Assembly: GCA_903869185.1 (NCBI GenBank)
Contig: CAIPYC010000165.1
Location: forward strand, 1-48,058
Direction: 5' to 3'
Length of the DNA stretch: 48,058 nucleotides
Origin: an uncultured cyanobacterium
GTDB lineage: Bacteria; Cyanobacteriota; Cyanobacteriia; Cyanobacteriales; Microcystaceae
Under the pieces are notes generated by a model. That model worked only from the letters and a program-made list of their open reading frames with translations, was not told the origin of the DNA and made no database searches. Shown here piece after piece: positions 39,511-46,949 of the stretch (its first letter is position 1; each line of letters opens with the position of its first letter). The translations under genes and the position numbers were made by a program.

Positions 39511-40377
39511 TTATAAAAGCTCCTGTTGTTTTTCACCTATTTCATAGTCTAGTACCTTCAAAATTTCATATTTAAAAGAAGTTTTATCACCTTCCACTTT
39601 TTTGATTTCTTTCAACCAAACTTTAAATTTATCTACTGAACTTGGTCTTTTAATCCCTAATTTTACATCGTTAAGGAACACAGTGTCTTTAATTGTGGCA
39701 GTTATTATATCACTATCTAACTTAAAAGACCAATTATCAGGTTCACCACTAAAACTACCTCTTTTAAATTTCAAAACAACTTCTTTTTCAGTTATATATT
39801 CATTAGGGTTAGAAACTTGGTTGGAATAGGCTTCAAGATAAGGTATATCATCTTTCGTTATTTGAGCAAAAGTATCTGGTTCATTTTTAATCCCTGTTTT
39901 AATTCCATTGTCACCAGACAAATATATAGGACCCTTAAAAACAGGATTTACCATTTTAATAATAGTAGGTTGGTTGTATAAAACGCCTATTTTGCTTTGT
40001 CTAGCATCCAAATTCTGTGTGAAAGTTTCAGGAACTTTCTCTCCACCAAACTTTCTAATCCAACTAATTAAATTATCCGAACCATCTTTAACCAAACCTA
40101 ATATAGATAAAATCTCTTTAATTTGATTTTGAGTTTGTGGTAAAAATACGCCAGCTAAAAGAGTAGTTTGTAATAATAGTTCAATTTCTATTGATCCTGG
40201 CTTAACTGGTAAAATATTAACTTTTAATTCTTTTCCTTCTGTTATATTTAATATTTTGTTTGTTTGTTGTATTAATTCACCTAAGCCAAACATTAAAGAC
40301 GCCATAACCTCAAAAGATATACCTTGATTTTGGTCTGCATCCAAACTATAAACAAAATTGACTCTATTTTCGGACAT
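39511..40377 (-). CDS. hypothetical protein, 289 aa
   Basis: Unknown soluble protein. I chose the ATG at 40377 (MSENRVNFVYSLDADQNQGI); upstream ATG codons at 40386 and 40398 are possible. The first 100 residues have a compact alpha-beta pattern (FEVMASLMFGLGELIQQTNKIL; VNILPVKPGSIEIELLLQ). The middle is beta-rich, and the C-terminus has a VLKFKRGSF type strand set and a DDW-type end. A TTGACA at 40408-40413 on the minus strand may drive it. It stands alone beside a structured RNA candidate, a pattern seen in phage-borne defence or counter-defence genes; that role is not shown. Confidence 0.65.
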   Translation of the reverse strand: MSENRVNFVYSLDADQNQGISFEVMASLMFGLGELIQQTNKILNITEGKELKVNILPVKPGSIEIELLLQTTLLAGVFLPQTQNQIKEILSILGLVKDGSDNLISWIRKFGGEKVPETFTQNLDARQSKIGVLYNQPTIIKMVNPVFKGPIYLSGDNGIKTGIKNEPDTFAQITKDDIPYLEAYSNQVSNPNEYITEKEVVLKFKRGSFSGEPDNWSFKLDSDIITATIKDTVFLNDVKLGIKRPSSVDKFKVWLKEIKKVEGDKTSFKYEILKVLDYEIGEKQQELL

Positions 40378-40412
40378 GCCTATCATTTTCCAATTCATAA
40401 TATTTTTTGTCA

Positions 40413-40594
40413 AAACCTAAAATCTGGAGGCTAAGGGTTTACACCTTAGCAATCTGCCCTCGGACATTGTTGCAACAATTTTGGCTAGGCTCTTGCGAGA
40501 ACATAAGCACTACCGATATTTGATTAAGGGGCTTGCGTCTCTCTTCCGCCACTCCAGGTTTTAACTTTCACCACCCCTACCAAGGGGCTTTTTT
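40413..40594 (+). ncRNA. structured RNA candidate
   Basis: The region 40424-40557 is closed by CTGGAG...CTCCAG, with AAAACC/GGTTTT extending the stem. Inside are GCTAAGG-GTTTACA-CCTTAGC (40430-40450), the palindrome ATTGTTGCAACAAT (40466-40479) and CTC-TTGC-GAG (40490-40499). A strong intrinsic terminator follows at 40574-40594. No protein-coding frame is present. The GC content is higher than its surroundings. The plus-strand orientation is indicated by the terminator. Class unknown. Confidence 0.6.
40574..40594 (+). terminator. strong intrinsic terminator
   Basis: CCCCT (40574-40578), loop ACCA, AGGGG (40583-40587), C and six T. A GC-rich stem in an AT-rich genome makes this the clearest terminator in the window. 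It ends the RNA candidate upstream. Confidence 0.85.
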
Positions 40595-40668
40595 GTTGTT
40601 TTGTCAACTCCATTTAACTAAACATTCTTTTATTTGGTGGGGTAGAAGTAGTGCAAGACAAATTTATC

Positions 40669-40697
40669 TTGACATCTTTTAGCAAGTTATGTATTCT
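40669..40697 (+). promoter_or_regulatory. promoter of the accessory/early plus-strand operon
   Basis: TTGACA (40669-40674), 17 bases, TATTCT (40692-40697), the same core as the 35032 promoter. The start would be at about 40704, seven bases before the leader hairpin at 40711. Confidence 0.75.
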
Positions 40698-40703
40698 TAT
40701 AAT

Positions 40704-40960
40704 TAGGTAGTTGAGAAACCTTAAATTCACTCAAAGTTTTACAGCTGGACACTAAATATCAAAAACTAATATAAACCTAGCCAAGTAATTGATCAGATTT
40801 AGCCTGTATTATCCGTGCTAGATTATCAACCAACAGCTAAGTTTATACCTACTGGCAACGGTAGGACGCAAAAAATACCCCAATTAAGGAGTATTTTAAG
40901 CACAAAACTTTCAAAGTTGCCCTTTTATTTAGGGTAAAAACTTTAATTACGTCAAATTTT
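40704..40960 (+). promoter_or_regulatory. long structured 5' leader
   Basis: About 257 nt without a gene. It begins with a TTGAG...CTCAA hairpin (40711-40734) and GTTTTACAGCTGGACACTA (40736-40754), complementary to 42236-42249. Three more hairpins follow: CCTAC/GTAGG (40848-40865); a 9-bp AAAATACCC/GGAGTATTTT stem (40872-40897); and a two-part AAAGTT-CCCT/AGGG-AACTTT stem (40913-40944) close to the first ATG. It is probably a riboregulator. Confidence 0.6.
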
Positions 40961-41107
40961 ATGTCACAATTACAAATTATTCAAAATACAATCGCAACCA
41001 AAAGGCTTTTAGCCAATAAGGCTACAGCAAGCCAAAGATTTAAGTATTTAGCTGAAATAGAAAAGCTTAAGGAGTTGGAATTAGAAATCAGTTTAAAATC
41101 TAAATAA
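40961..41107 (+). CDS. small helical protein, 48 aa
   Basis: First gene after the structured leader. Helical and basic, with a coiled-coil-like end (FKYLAEIEKLKELELEISL). It ends on the base before the next ATG. Unknown function; a candidate regulated product of the leader. Confidence 0.55.
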   Translation: MSQLQIIQNTIATKRLLANKATASQRFKYLAEIEKLKELELEISLKSK

Positions 41108-41254
41108 ATGTCTACAACAACCAAAATGATTATTCTTGCGGTTCTAGCAACTGCATTTTTAATCTTAAGTATTATTTATACTTACAACCAAAACGTACCA
41201 CTTTATGCTCAAGGTCAAATTTCTGACACTGCAGCAATTTCTTACAAACAATAA
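41108..41254 (+). CDS. small membrane protein, 48 aa
   Basis: One N-terminal hydrophobic helix (MIILAVLATAFLILSIIY) and a short polar tail. It starts directly after the previous stop. Probably a type I-like inner-membrane peptide. No family recognised. Confidence 0.55.
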   Translation: MSTTTKMIILAVLATAFLILSIIYTYNQNVPLYAQGQISDTAAISYKQ

Positions 41255-41263
41255 AACAATCAC

Positions 41264-41641
41264 ATGTTTAATCTTTTCAAAACAAATACAAATAATTACT
41301 TACAACGTGCGCAAGAAAACTTAATCTTCGCACACAGAAACTCACAGCCAAAAAGCTACGAGTACCTAACGCACAAAACTAACTACCTACAAGTAGTTCT
41401 AGCAGATGGCACACTTGAAAATCTGCCACAATTTGGATACACACCTAACCGAATTGCAGTAAAGCTAAGCAAAAACATCGCAGACAAATTCTACCAAAGT
41501 TTAGAAGCGATTTTAGAGCGAGAGAAAAAAGCTAGCAAAGTTGAGGCAGGCAAAAAGGGAGGTCTTGCTAGGGCTAGCAGACTTCAAGCACAATCAAAAA
41601 CAGCTCAAAAAAATCCTAGCAGGGTTGTAGCACAATCCTAG
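41264..41641 (+). CDS. basic protein with Lys-Gly-Gly motif, 125 aa
   Basis: N-terminal 85 residues are mixed alpha-beta (LTHKTNYLQVVLADGTLENL). The C-terminal 40 residues are strongly basic and contain GKKGGLARASRLQAQ, a type of segment found in small nucleic-acid-binding proteins. The end of the gene is repetitive in DNA (AATCCTAGCAG twice). Could bind DNA or RNA. Confidence 0.6.
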   Translation: MFNLFKTNTNNYLQRAQENLIFAHRNSQPKSYEYLTHKTNYLQVVLADGTLENLPQFGYTPNRIAVKLSKNIADKFYQSLEAILEREKKASKVEAGKKGGLARASRLQAQSKTAQKNPSRVVAQS

Positions 41642-41678
41642 CAGAAATTTTTAGCAAAACAAACCAAACAAAAACTAT

Positions 41679-41942
41679 ATGAACCACAAACAAAAAATAC
41701 TAATGGAGCAGGACATATTAGCTGATATTTTATCAGACAATATCTTCTCGGATCTTACGAGCTATACTCAAAGTTATTCTTTGACAACCGCTCTCCCCCA
41801 CCGTGCCTTTTACCGCGCTTCTACCGTCGGTTACCGTACGGTACACCGTCACGGACACCGTACACGGAAGAGCACACAATTACAGCAGGGGAGGGGACTT
41901 CAAGCTATAAACTTTAACCAATTTTCTTATGACTTTAGGTAA
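41679..41942 (+). CDS. small basic protein with a repeat-rich coding region, 87 aa
   Basis: The N-terminal half is acidic and helical (LMEQDILADILSDNIF). The C-terminal half is basic and rich in His, Arg and Thr (YRTVHRHGHRTRKSTQ) because its DNA holds a dense cluster of ACCGT/ACGGT repeats. The amino-acid composition therefore follows the DNA signal. It overlaps the next gene by 14 bp. A genuine protein is likely but not certain. Confidence 0.5.
   Translation: MNHKQKILMEQDILADILSDNIFSDLTSYTQSYSLTTALPHRAFYRASTVGYRTVHRHGHRTRKSTQLQQGRGLQAINFNQFSYDFR
41799..41867. repeat. ACCGT/ACGG repeat cluster with a 12-bp palindrome
   Basis: About six ACCGT-type pentamers and several ACGG elements occur within 70 bases, including the palindrome TACCGTACGGTA (41832-41843). 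The GC content is far above the rest of the genome. Could be a protein-binding array (origin, centromere-like or regulator site). Confidence 0.6.
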
Positions 41943-42231
41943 AATTTCTTTCTTAGGATTTTTCCTAATTCTAGTTATAATTTCACTTTGGTTCGTAGGA
42001 GGATACCCAACTATGAGCTGGCTCACAGCAATTCTGATCGCCCAGGTTTATTTCAAACAAGGCGCGCCTGAATTAGCAACTACCATCTACAAAGAAGATA
42101 CTGCTACTCCATCAAGTTTGGACGATCCTCGAATTAATTTGAGGCAGTTTAAAAACATCAAGCAAAAACTAATCCAAGAATCCGAAGCCGAGTATGATAA
42201 TGATAATTCATACTCCTACGACTTCAACTAG
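41929..42231 (+). CDS. membrane protein, 100 aa
   Basis: Two hydrophobic helices (ISFLGFFLILVIISLWFVGG and MSWLTAILIAQVYF) followed by an acidic soluble tail (DDPRINLRQFKNIKQ). It overlaps the previous gene by 14 bp and ends just before the complementary leader element at 42236. Unknown function. Confidence 0.65.
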   Translation: MTLGKISFLGFFLILVIISLWFVGGYPTMSWLTAILIAQVYFKQGAPELATTIYKEDTATPSSLDDPRINLRQFKNIKQKLIQESEAEYDNDNSYSYDFN

Positions 42232-42235
42232 ATTA

Positions 42236-42270
42236 TAGTGTCCAGCTGTTAGACTTTGTTTTTAGTCTAA
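42236..42270 (+). promoter_or_regulatory. hairpin and leader-complementary element before the RecT-like gene
   Basis: TAGTGTCCAGCTGT (42236-42249) is the exact reverse complement of 40741-40754 in the operon leader. It is followed by TTAGACT-loop-AGTCTAA (42249-42270) and AT-rich sequence up to the ATG at 42290. It could pair with the leader over 14 bases or act as a weak terminator. Confidence 0.6.
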
Positions 42271-42289
42271 TATTTTTATATTTTTATAT

Positions 42290-43102
42290 ATGTCCACACA
42301 ATTAGCAACAGTAATCACAGCCGACAACGTCACAGGCTTAGCTAACCACTTTATCAAATCTGGCTGGTTCAAAGACGTTACAGATGTAAGTAAAGCCGTA
42401 GTTAAGCTTATGGCAGGTCAAGAATTAGGAGTAGGTGCGATGGCTTCTATGAGTGGTATTAATATTATTCAAGGCAAGCCTGTTTTATCTGCCAACCTAC
42501 TTGCTAGCCAAATCAAAGCTAGTGGCAAATACAACTACAAAGTAATCACTAGAACTATCGACAAATGTGAGATTGAATTTTTTGAAAAGTTTAATACTGA
42601 AAAATACGAAAGTATAGGTAAAGCAGATTTTACTATTGAAGAAGCAGCTAACGCCAAACTAACTGGTAAAGATAACTGGCGTAATTACGCTTCTGATATG
42701 CTCTTTGCTCGTGCAATTAGTAGAGGAGCTAGAACTTACTGTCCTGATGTCTTTAATGGTTCTCCTGTTTATGTACCTGGTGAATTACCCGAAGAGGACA
42801 CTAAACCAACTATTGACTTTATTTCCGACCAAGACCTAAAGTTGATCCTAAAAACCTTGCTACCAAAAATTGCAGAATTAAAAGGCGAAACAGTAGTTGA
42901 AATGCAAAAGAAACTACAAGAATCCTACGAGGTCACAGGACTAAACAACCTTACAGTAGCCCAAGGTAAGCACTTAATTAGAGAAATAGAAAATAGAGTA
43001 ATGAATCTGGAAGCAATTAAATTTGAACAAATCCAACGTGAAGAAGTCCAAACCGAAGCCGAGCAAGTATTTGAAAAAGAAATAGAAACTCAAACTAAAT
43101 AA
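42290..43102 (+). CDS. RecT-like phage recombination protein
   Basis: A 270-residue protein. The conserved core (VVKLMAGQELGVGAMASMSG; NIIQGKPVLSANLLASQIKASG; DNWRNYASDMLFARAISRGA; RTYCPDVFNGSPVYVPGEL) matches a phage protein family that is often annotated as RecT-like single-strand annealing protein. The C-terminal part (200-270) is a charged coiled region. It would anneal homologous single strands during replication or recombination. Exact family needs a profile search. Confidence 0.55.
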   Translation: MSTQLATVITADNVTGLANHFIKSGWFKDVTDVSKAVVKLMAGQELGVGAMASMSGINIIQGKPVLSANLLASQIKASGKYNYKVITRTIDKCEIEFFEKFNTEKYESIGKADFTIEEAANAKLTGKDNWRNYASDMLFARAISRGARTYCPDVFNGSPVYVPGELPEEDTKPTIDFISDQDLKLILKTLLPKIAELKGETVVEMQKKLQESYEVTGLNNLTVAQGKHLIREIENRVMNLEAIKFEQIQREEVQTEAEQVFEKEIETQTK

Positions 43103-43107
43103 CTAAT

Positions 43108-43416
43108 ATGTCCGAGTTAAAAAGTAGAATACAAAAAGATACTGTTTTAGTTCAAAGGATACTTAATTTTATCCAGCAGGATCCTTTGTATATTTTGACT
43201 TTCGTTGAAAACGTAGACTACCACCAACTAGGTACAGAATTATTACAAGACTGCACCAATCCAGCTTCCAAATTCTACAAAGACAACGGTTTTGACGACA
43301 TCGACGACGGCGAAAGTGGGAGCTTCAACAATCAAATCAATTCTTTTACCGAGCATTTTTACCGAGTAAAGGAAATCGCAAACTACTTTTTAACCCTAAA
43401 AATTTTAACCAAATAA
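43108..43416 (+). CDS. hypothetical protein, 102 aa
   Basis: Helical and acidic (DDIDDGESGSFNNQINSF). It begins after the RecT-like gene with a 5-bp gap. No family recognised. Possibly a partner of the recombination protein. Confidence 0.6.
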   Translation: MSELKSRIQKDTVLVQRILNFIQQDPLYILTFVENVDYHQLGTELLQDCTNPASKFYKDNGFDDIDDGESGSFNNQINSFTEHFYRVKEIANYFLTLKILTK

Positions 43417-43430
43417 TTTTATAATTATAT

Positions 43431-44015
43431 ATGCCTAAAATAAAATCAATTACTATAAACTTACCAATAAATACTACATCTCATGCTAAGTTAGTAATTT
43501 CTGATACAAGTAAATTAGATAAAGACCAATTGCAAGCTTTAGAATCATTGGCTATTATTGATGGTCAAATCGAATATGAACCTGAGCCAACCCTACTCAA
43601 ACGACCAGATGGAAGTTTAATTACTGAGCTTGAGGAAGGATCGGAAATAACGATAATAGATATAGATTTCAGCCTTATTCGAGTAGTTTATAAAGATGAT
43701 TTATTAAATAGAATCTTAATTAAACAAGGTAAAGTTTTTTTGAGAAAAGACGAAACCTTAGCCTTAAAAAAGGCTTTGATGCTTACCAAACAAAACATAA
43801 TTCAGTTTGAGATTAATCGGTTGAATGCGGAGGAAGGAAAAAACTTTGGGCAAGTGTTTTGCTTTAGATTATCTAAAGATAAAGAAACGGTAGAAGTTTT
43901 AGCAACTTTCGAAAACACTTTAAATGTTTTACTTTTTAGCAATGGAACCGCTGAAACAATTTTAGCAAAATACTCCCAGGACGAGTTGAAGCAGTACTTG
44001 GGGATTATAATTTAA
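43431..44015 (+). CDS. hypothetical protein, 194 aa
   Basis: The N-terminal 65 residues are beta-rich (SITINLPINTTSHAKLVIS), the rest is mixed. No motif or membrane segment. It is one of the larger genes of the accessory operon. Unknown function. Confidence 0.65.
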   Translation: MPKIKSITINLPINTTSHAKLVISDTSKLDKDQLQALESLAIIDGQIEYEPEPTLLKRPDGSLITELEEGSEITIIDIDFSLIRVVYKDDLLNRILIKQGKVFLRKDETLALKKALMLTKQNIIQFEINRLNAEEGKNFGQVFCFRLSKDKETVEVLATFENTLNVLLFSNGTAETILAKYSQDELKQYLGIII

Positions 44016-44033
44016 ACTAATCTTATATTTTAT

Positions 44034-45080
44034 ATGTCTAAACTAATTTTTTGCGATCTTAATAAGTCGTTAGTAAGTAAGGTAAGAACTTTATTTAAAC
44101 AATACAAAACCAATAAATGGAATGTAGAACTAGAAGCAGTAACAGGAGATATTTTTAAATGCCAAAAAAAGAATATTGGCTTTAAAATATGCACAGCATC
44201 AAACCCAGACTTTAATATGGCTGGGGGATTGGATAAACTAATTCTTGATAAGTTTGGCGGTGAAATAAATAACCCACAAGAATTTTGTTGGGATAACAAT
44301 GTATTTTATACAATTTCAGTTAATACTAATTTAGTAGCTACTAAAGAACAAGCCAAAAGAGCTTTAATTGGTATTTTTGGATATAAGGCAAAGAATTTGA
44401 TTTTCAGTGGATTGGGAACAGCAATTGGTGGCATGAGTGAAGAAGATTTTTTGATAGTGTTAGAAGAAGTATTAGGGGCTGACTTGAGTTATGCTGACTT
44501 GAGTTATGCTGACTTGAGTGGGGCTAACTTGCGTGGGGCTAACTTGAGTGGGGCTAACTTGAGTTATGCTGACTTGAGTTATGCTGAATTGAGTGGGGCT
44601 AACTTGCGTGGGGCTAACTTGAGTAATGCTGACTTGAGTAATGCTGACTTGAGTAATGCTGACTTGAGTAATGCTGACTTGAGTTATGCTGAATTGAGTA
44701 ATGCTGACTTGAGTAATGCTGACTTGAGTGGGGCTAAAATTTTTAATAGTTTAGATTGGCTGAAAAAAAACTTTAAATCAGACGAAAAAGGTCTAATTGT
44801 CTACAAGAGAATTGGTAGTAGTACAGATTATACAGCCCCTACTAGTTGGGTAATTGAGCCAGGTTCGATAATTGAAGAACTAGGTGTTAATCCTTTACCT
44901 ACCGTTCATTGTGGCAGTGGAGTTAATTTTGCTACTTATGAGTGGGCAAAAGATTATGCCAGTAGCTCTGATTTATGGGAGTGTAGAATTAATTGGATGG
45001 ACTTAGCTAGTGTTGTAGTACCTTATAACACAGATGGTAAGGCAAGATGCCAAAGATTAGAATTAATATTAAAAAAATAA
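44034..45080 (+). CDS. macro domain - pentapeptide repeat - DUF5758 fusion protein
   Basis: A 348-residue protein of three parts. Residues 1-147 fit a macro domain: [15 protein letters not shown] (about 55-69) matches the ligand-binding loop, and [15 protein letters not shown] (about 125-139) the second conserved loop. Residues 149-233 are 17 pentapeptide repeats (A-D/N-L-S/R-x), expected to form a right-handed quadrilateral beta-helix. Residues 234-348 match the DUF5758-like C-terminus ([34 protein letters not shown]). Macro domains bind or remove ADP-ribose, and pentapeptide repeats often mimic DNA. It could counter an ADP-ribosylation-based defence. That role is inference. Confidence 0.8.
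   Translation: MSKLIFCDLNKSLVSKVRTLFKQYKTNKWNVELEAVTGDIFKCQKKNIGFKICTASNPDFNMAGGLDKLILDKFGGEINNPQEFCWDNNVFYTISVNTNLVATKEQAKRALIGIFGYKAKNLIFSGLGTAIGGMSEEDFLIVLEEVLGADLSYADLSYADLSGANLRGANLSGANLSYADLSYAELSGANLRGANLSNADLSNADLSNADLSNADLSYAELSNADLSNADLSGAKIFNSLDWLKKNFKSDEKGLIVYKRIGSSTDYTAPTSWVIEPGSIIEELGVNPLPTVHCGSGVNFATYEWAKDYASSSDLWECRINWMDLASVVVPYNTDGKARCQRLELILKK
44478..44732 (+). repeat. 17 tandem 15-bp units encoding pentapeptides
   Basis: Units such as GCTGACTTGAGTAAT recur with near identity, including codon choice. The repeat therefore looks recently expanded and could vary in length by slippage. Confidence 0.9.
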
Positions 45081-45089
45081 CTTTATAAT

Positions 45090-45458
45090 ATGGCCCAAAA
45101 AATCAAATTCAAATGCTGGGAAATAGAAAATAAACAAATGTTATGGATGGATAATCTTGATTTAACTGTTTGCAATGATTATCCTGATGAATATATTTTA
45201 CTACAATTCACAGGTTTAACTGATGTAAACGATGTAGAGATTTACGAGGGAGACCTTGTTATGGTAGAATCAAGTCTTGAAGACGACCAAGAAGAAAAGC
45301 CAAGACTTGGTAAAATTGCTTGGACAAGATTGGGGTTACCTTCCTTTAGATTTTTAGTTTTTAATAAAGGAAATTTTGAGTACCCTAAAACCTGCCATTT
45401 ATCCAATTTTGAAGTAGTCGGTAATCTCCACCAAACCCCAGAATTTTTAAACAACTAA
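45090..45458 (+). CDS. YopX family protein
   Basis: A 122-residue protein with the YopX pattern: KFKCWEIENKQMLWMDNL at the N-terminus, LQFTGLTDVNDVEIYEGDLV in the middle and FEVVGNLHQTPEFL at the end. YopX proteins are common small phage and prophage proteins of unknown function. The length is normal for the family. Confidence 0.85.
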   Translation: MAQKIKFKCWEIENKQMLWMDNLDLTVCNDYPDEYILLQFTGLTDVNDVEIYEGDLVMVESSLEDDQEEKPRLGKIAWTRLGLPSFRFLVFNKGNFEYPKTCHLSNFEVVGNLHQTPEFLNN

Positions 45459-45462
45459 CCTT

Positions 45463-45612
45463 ATGCCAACAAACTACAAAAAATTATTAGAGCAAGACCT
45501 CAAAACCAACTACAAAATGGAAAAATGGGATTTTGCTGAGTTGGTATTCCAGCTACTTGGATTAGCAATTATTGTTACAGCTTTGTTACCTTTTATTTTA
45601 CAATTATTTTAA
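45463..45612 (+). CDS. tail-anchored membrane protein, 49 aa
   Basis: The sequence MPTNYKKLLEQDLKTNYKME is followed by a C-terminal hydrophobic helix (LVFQLLGLAIIVTALLPFIL). It starts 4 bp after YopX and ends 5 bp before the next gene. No homologous family recognised. Confidence 0.55.
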   Translation: MPTNYKKLLEQDLKTNYKMEKWDFAELVFQLLGLAIIVTALLPFILQLF

Positions 45613-45617
45613 ATTTT

Positions 45618-46115
45618 ATGCCACAACTAACACCACACCAACAACACGACTTATATCTTTGGAAAGACAACCAAAATCAACCTTTGCCAGCAAGCCTTGA
45701 GAATTTATTGATTGAGGATTGTTTGGAGGAATTGGAAAATCCTGAAACAAGGATACTATTTAACTCACTTAGCCATATAGATTTTATAACAGGGCAAATT
45801 AAAAAATATGGCTTTGGTAATGGTTGTCGTTCTTTTGAATCATTATATAGCAATGAGCAAAAGCTTATAATCCAAAACCTCCTCTCACGCATAGATGGTC
45901 AAGCAGTGATGCCATTTTTGGATGTGGAGGCATATAAAACATTGTCTTATCCTATAGAACTTAAAACCCTAGACCACTTACTTTACCGAGAGTTCACAGA
46001 AGCCTTGCGAGTAGGAAAGAGTTTTGACGAGGCTTTGCAAATAATCACTAAACTTTATATTTTACACTTTGCTACTATTCGCCAACAACGAAGAAGAGAG
46101 CAGAGGACTTTTTGA
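45618..46115 (+). CDS. hypothetical protein, 165 aa, paralog of the 46253 gene
   Basis: Unrecognised. It shares FNSLSHI, LLSRIDGQAVMPF and REFTEALRVGKSFDEAL with FNSLEHI, CLSRVNGQAILGVF and YEAFDKPLRRGKLLDESV of the gene at 46253, in the same order, so the two are diverged tandem copies. The extra N-terminal 45 residues are charged. The TGA stop lies within the overlapping frame of the next gene. Confidence 0.65.
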   Translation: MPQLTPHQQHDLYLWKDNQNQPLPASLENLLIEDCLEELENPETRILFNSLSHIDFITGQIKKYGFGNGCRSFESLYSNEQKLIIQNLLSRIDGQAVMPFLDVEAYKTLSYPIELKTLDHLLYREFTEALRVGKSFDEALQIITKLYILHFATIRQQRRREQRTF

Positions 46116-46260
46116 CGCTTTTCTTTGCTACTCACACGACCAGAAAACCAGTTGTGCTAACAATCCTATTACTTTTGAGCCAAAAAGTGATAAGTGGATC
46201 GAAGGACAAAAAAAAGAAGCTGATAAAATTTACAATTTAATAGCAAATATTTATGTCTAA
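46069..46260 (+). CDS. small acidic protein with non-ATG start, 63 aa
   Basis: No ATG is available; TTG at 46069 is the only plausible start, 47 bases inside the previous gene in another frame. The acidic stretch ANNEEESRGLFDAF and the end NLIANIYV with an 8-base ATGTCTAA junction support the frame. It could also be reached by frameshifting from the preceding gene. Confidence 0.45.
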   Translation: MLLFANNEEESRGLFDAFLCYSHDQKTSCANNPITFEPKSDKWIEGQKKEADKIYNLIANIYV

Positions 46261-46717
46261 TAATCAATCAATCCAATTTTTACTGAAACAACTGGCTACT
46301 AATGAGCAGGATAGAGACGGGTTTAATAGTCTTGAACATATTTCAGGAATTACAGTTGAAATTAAAAGTTCTGTTTTTAGTGATGGCAAGCCTTTTTTGT
46401 CATTTTGGACAGAAGTTGACAATCACAGCGAAGTTTCTAGTGATGGAAGGTTTGAGTATTTGAGCAACCCTTTTAAAATCCAAATCATCCGTACTTGCCT
46501 TAGCCGTGTGAATGGTCAAGCTATTTTGGGGGTATTTGAGGGCGGTTATACGCTTGGCTATACAAGTTATTTTTCTCATATTTATTACGAAGCCTTTGAC
46601 AAACCACTCCGCAGAGGCAAACTCCTTGACGAATCCGTCCAAGCACTTCACGACAAAATGCTGGAGTTAGTGCCTGAGTATCAAACTTTTTTAATTAATA
46701 ATCAATCAAATGTCTAA
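46253..46717 (+). CDS. hypothetical protein, 154 aa, paralog of the 45618 gene
   Basis: It shares three motif blocks with the protein at 45618. Its start and stop both lie in ATGTCTAA junctions (46253-46260 and 46710-46717). Beta-strands dominate the middle (TVEIKSSVFSDGKPFLSF). Function unknown. Confidence 0.7.
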   Translation: MSNNQSIQFLLKQLATNEQDRDGFNSLEHISGITVEIKSSVFSDGKPFLSFWTEVDNHSEVSSDGRFEYLSNPFKIQIIRTCLSRVNGQAILGVFEGGYTLGYTSYFSHIYYEAFDKPLRRGKLLDESVQALHDKMLELVPEYQTFLINNQSNV

Positions 46718-46949
46718 TACCTTCCCTTACGCAACTTTTGAGCCAAATAAACAACATACTTATATAGAAGTTAATGGTAATACAGCTACCAATACCCCAA
46801 TAATAAGTAAAATGTCTTACACGGAATATAAATTTATTAAAGAACTAGAAGATTTATTACATTTTTGTAAGCTTTTGGGAAGTTTAAAACACAAAATATT
46901 AGCTAACAAAATTGAAAAAAAACTTAAAGAATTAAAAAATTATGTCTAA
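46710..46949 (+). CDS. hypothetical protein, 79 aa
   Basis: Mixed beta and helix, ending in a Lys-rich coiled-coil-like stretch (HKILANKIEKKLKELKNYV). Both ends lie in 8-base ATGTCTAA overlaps with its neighbours, giving good support for the frame. No family recognised. Confidence 0.6.
   Translation: MSNTFPYATFEPNKQHTYIEVNGNTATNTPIISKMSYTEYKFIKELEDLLHFCKLLGSLKHKILANKIEKKLKELKNYV

Noticed and set aside
40425-40557. tRNA-Leu-like pattern on the minus strand (TGGCGGAA...AGACGC, TAA loop)
   Set aside because: The D-arm-like part fits, but the anticodon stem cannot close, the T-loop lacks TTCRA and the acceptor has a mismatch. The terminator points to the plus strand instead.
40848-40875. GGACGCAAA segment resembling the GEMM-I (c-di-GMP) riboswitch core
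   Set aside because: Only one conserved block is present; the GGGCAAACC-type block and the second helix are missing.
41799-41867. CRISPR array
   Set aside because: Repeats are pentamers with irregular spacing, and there are no spacers or cas genes.
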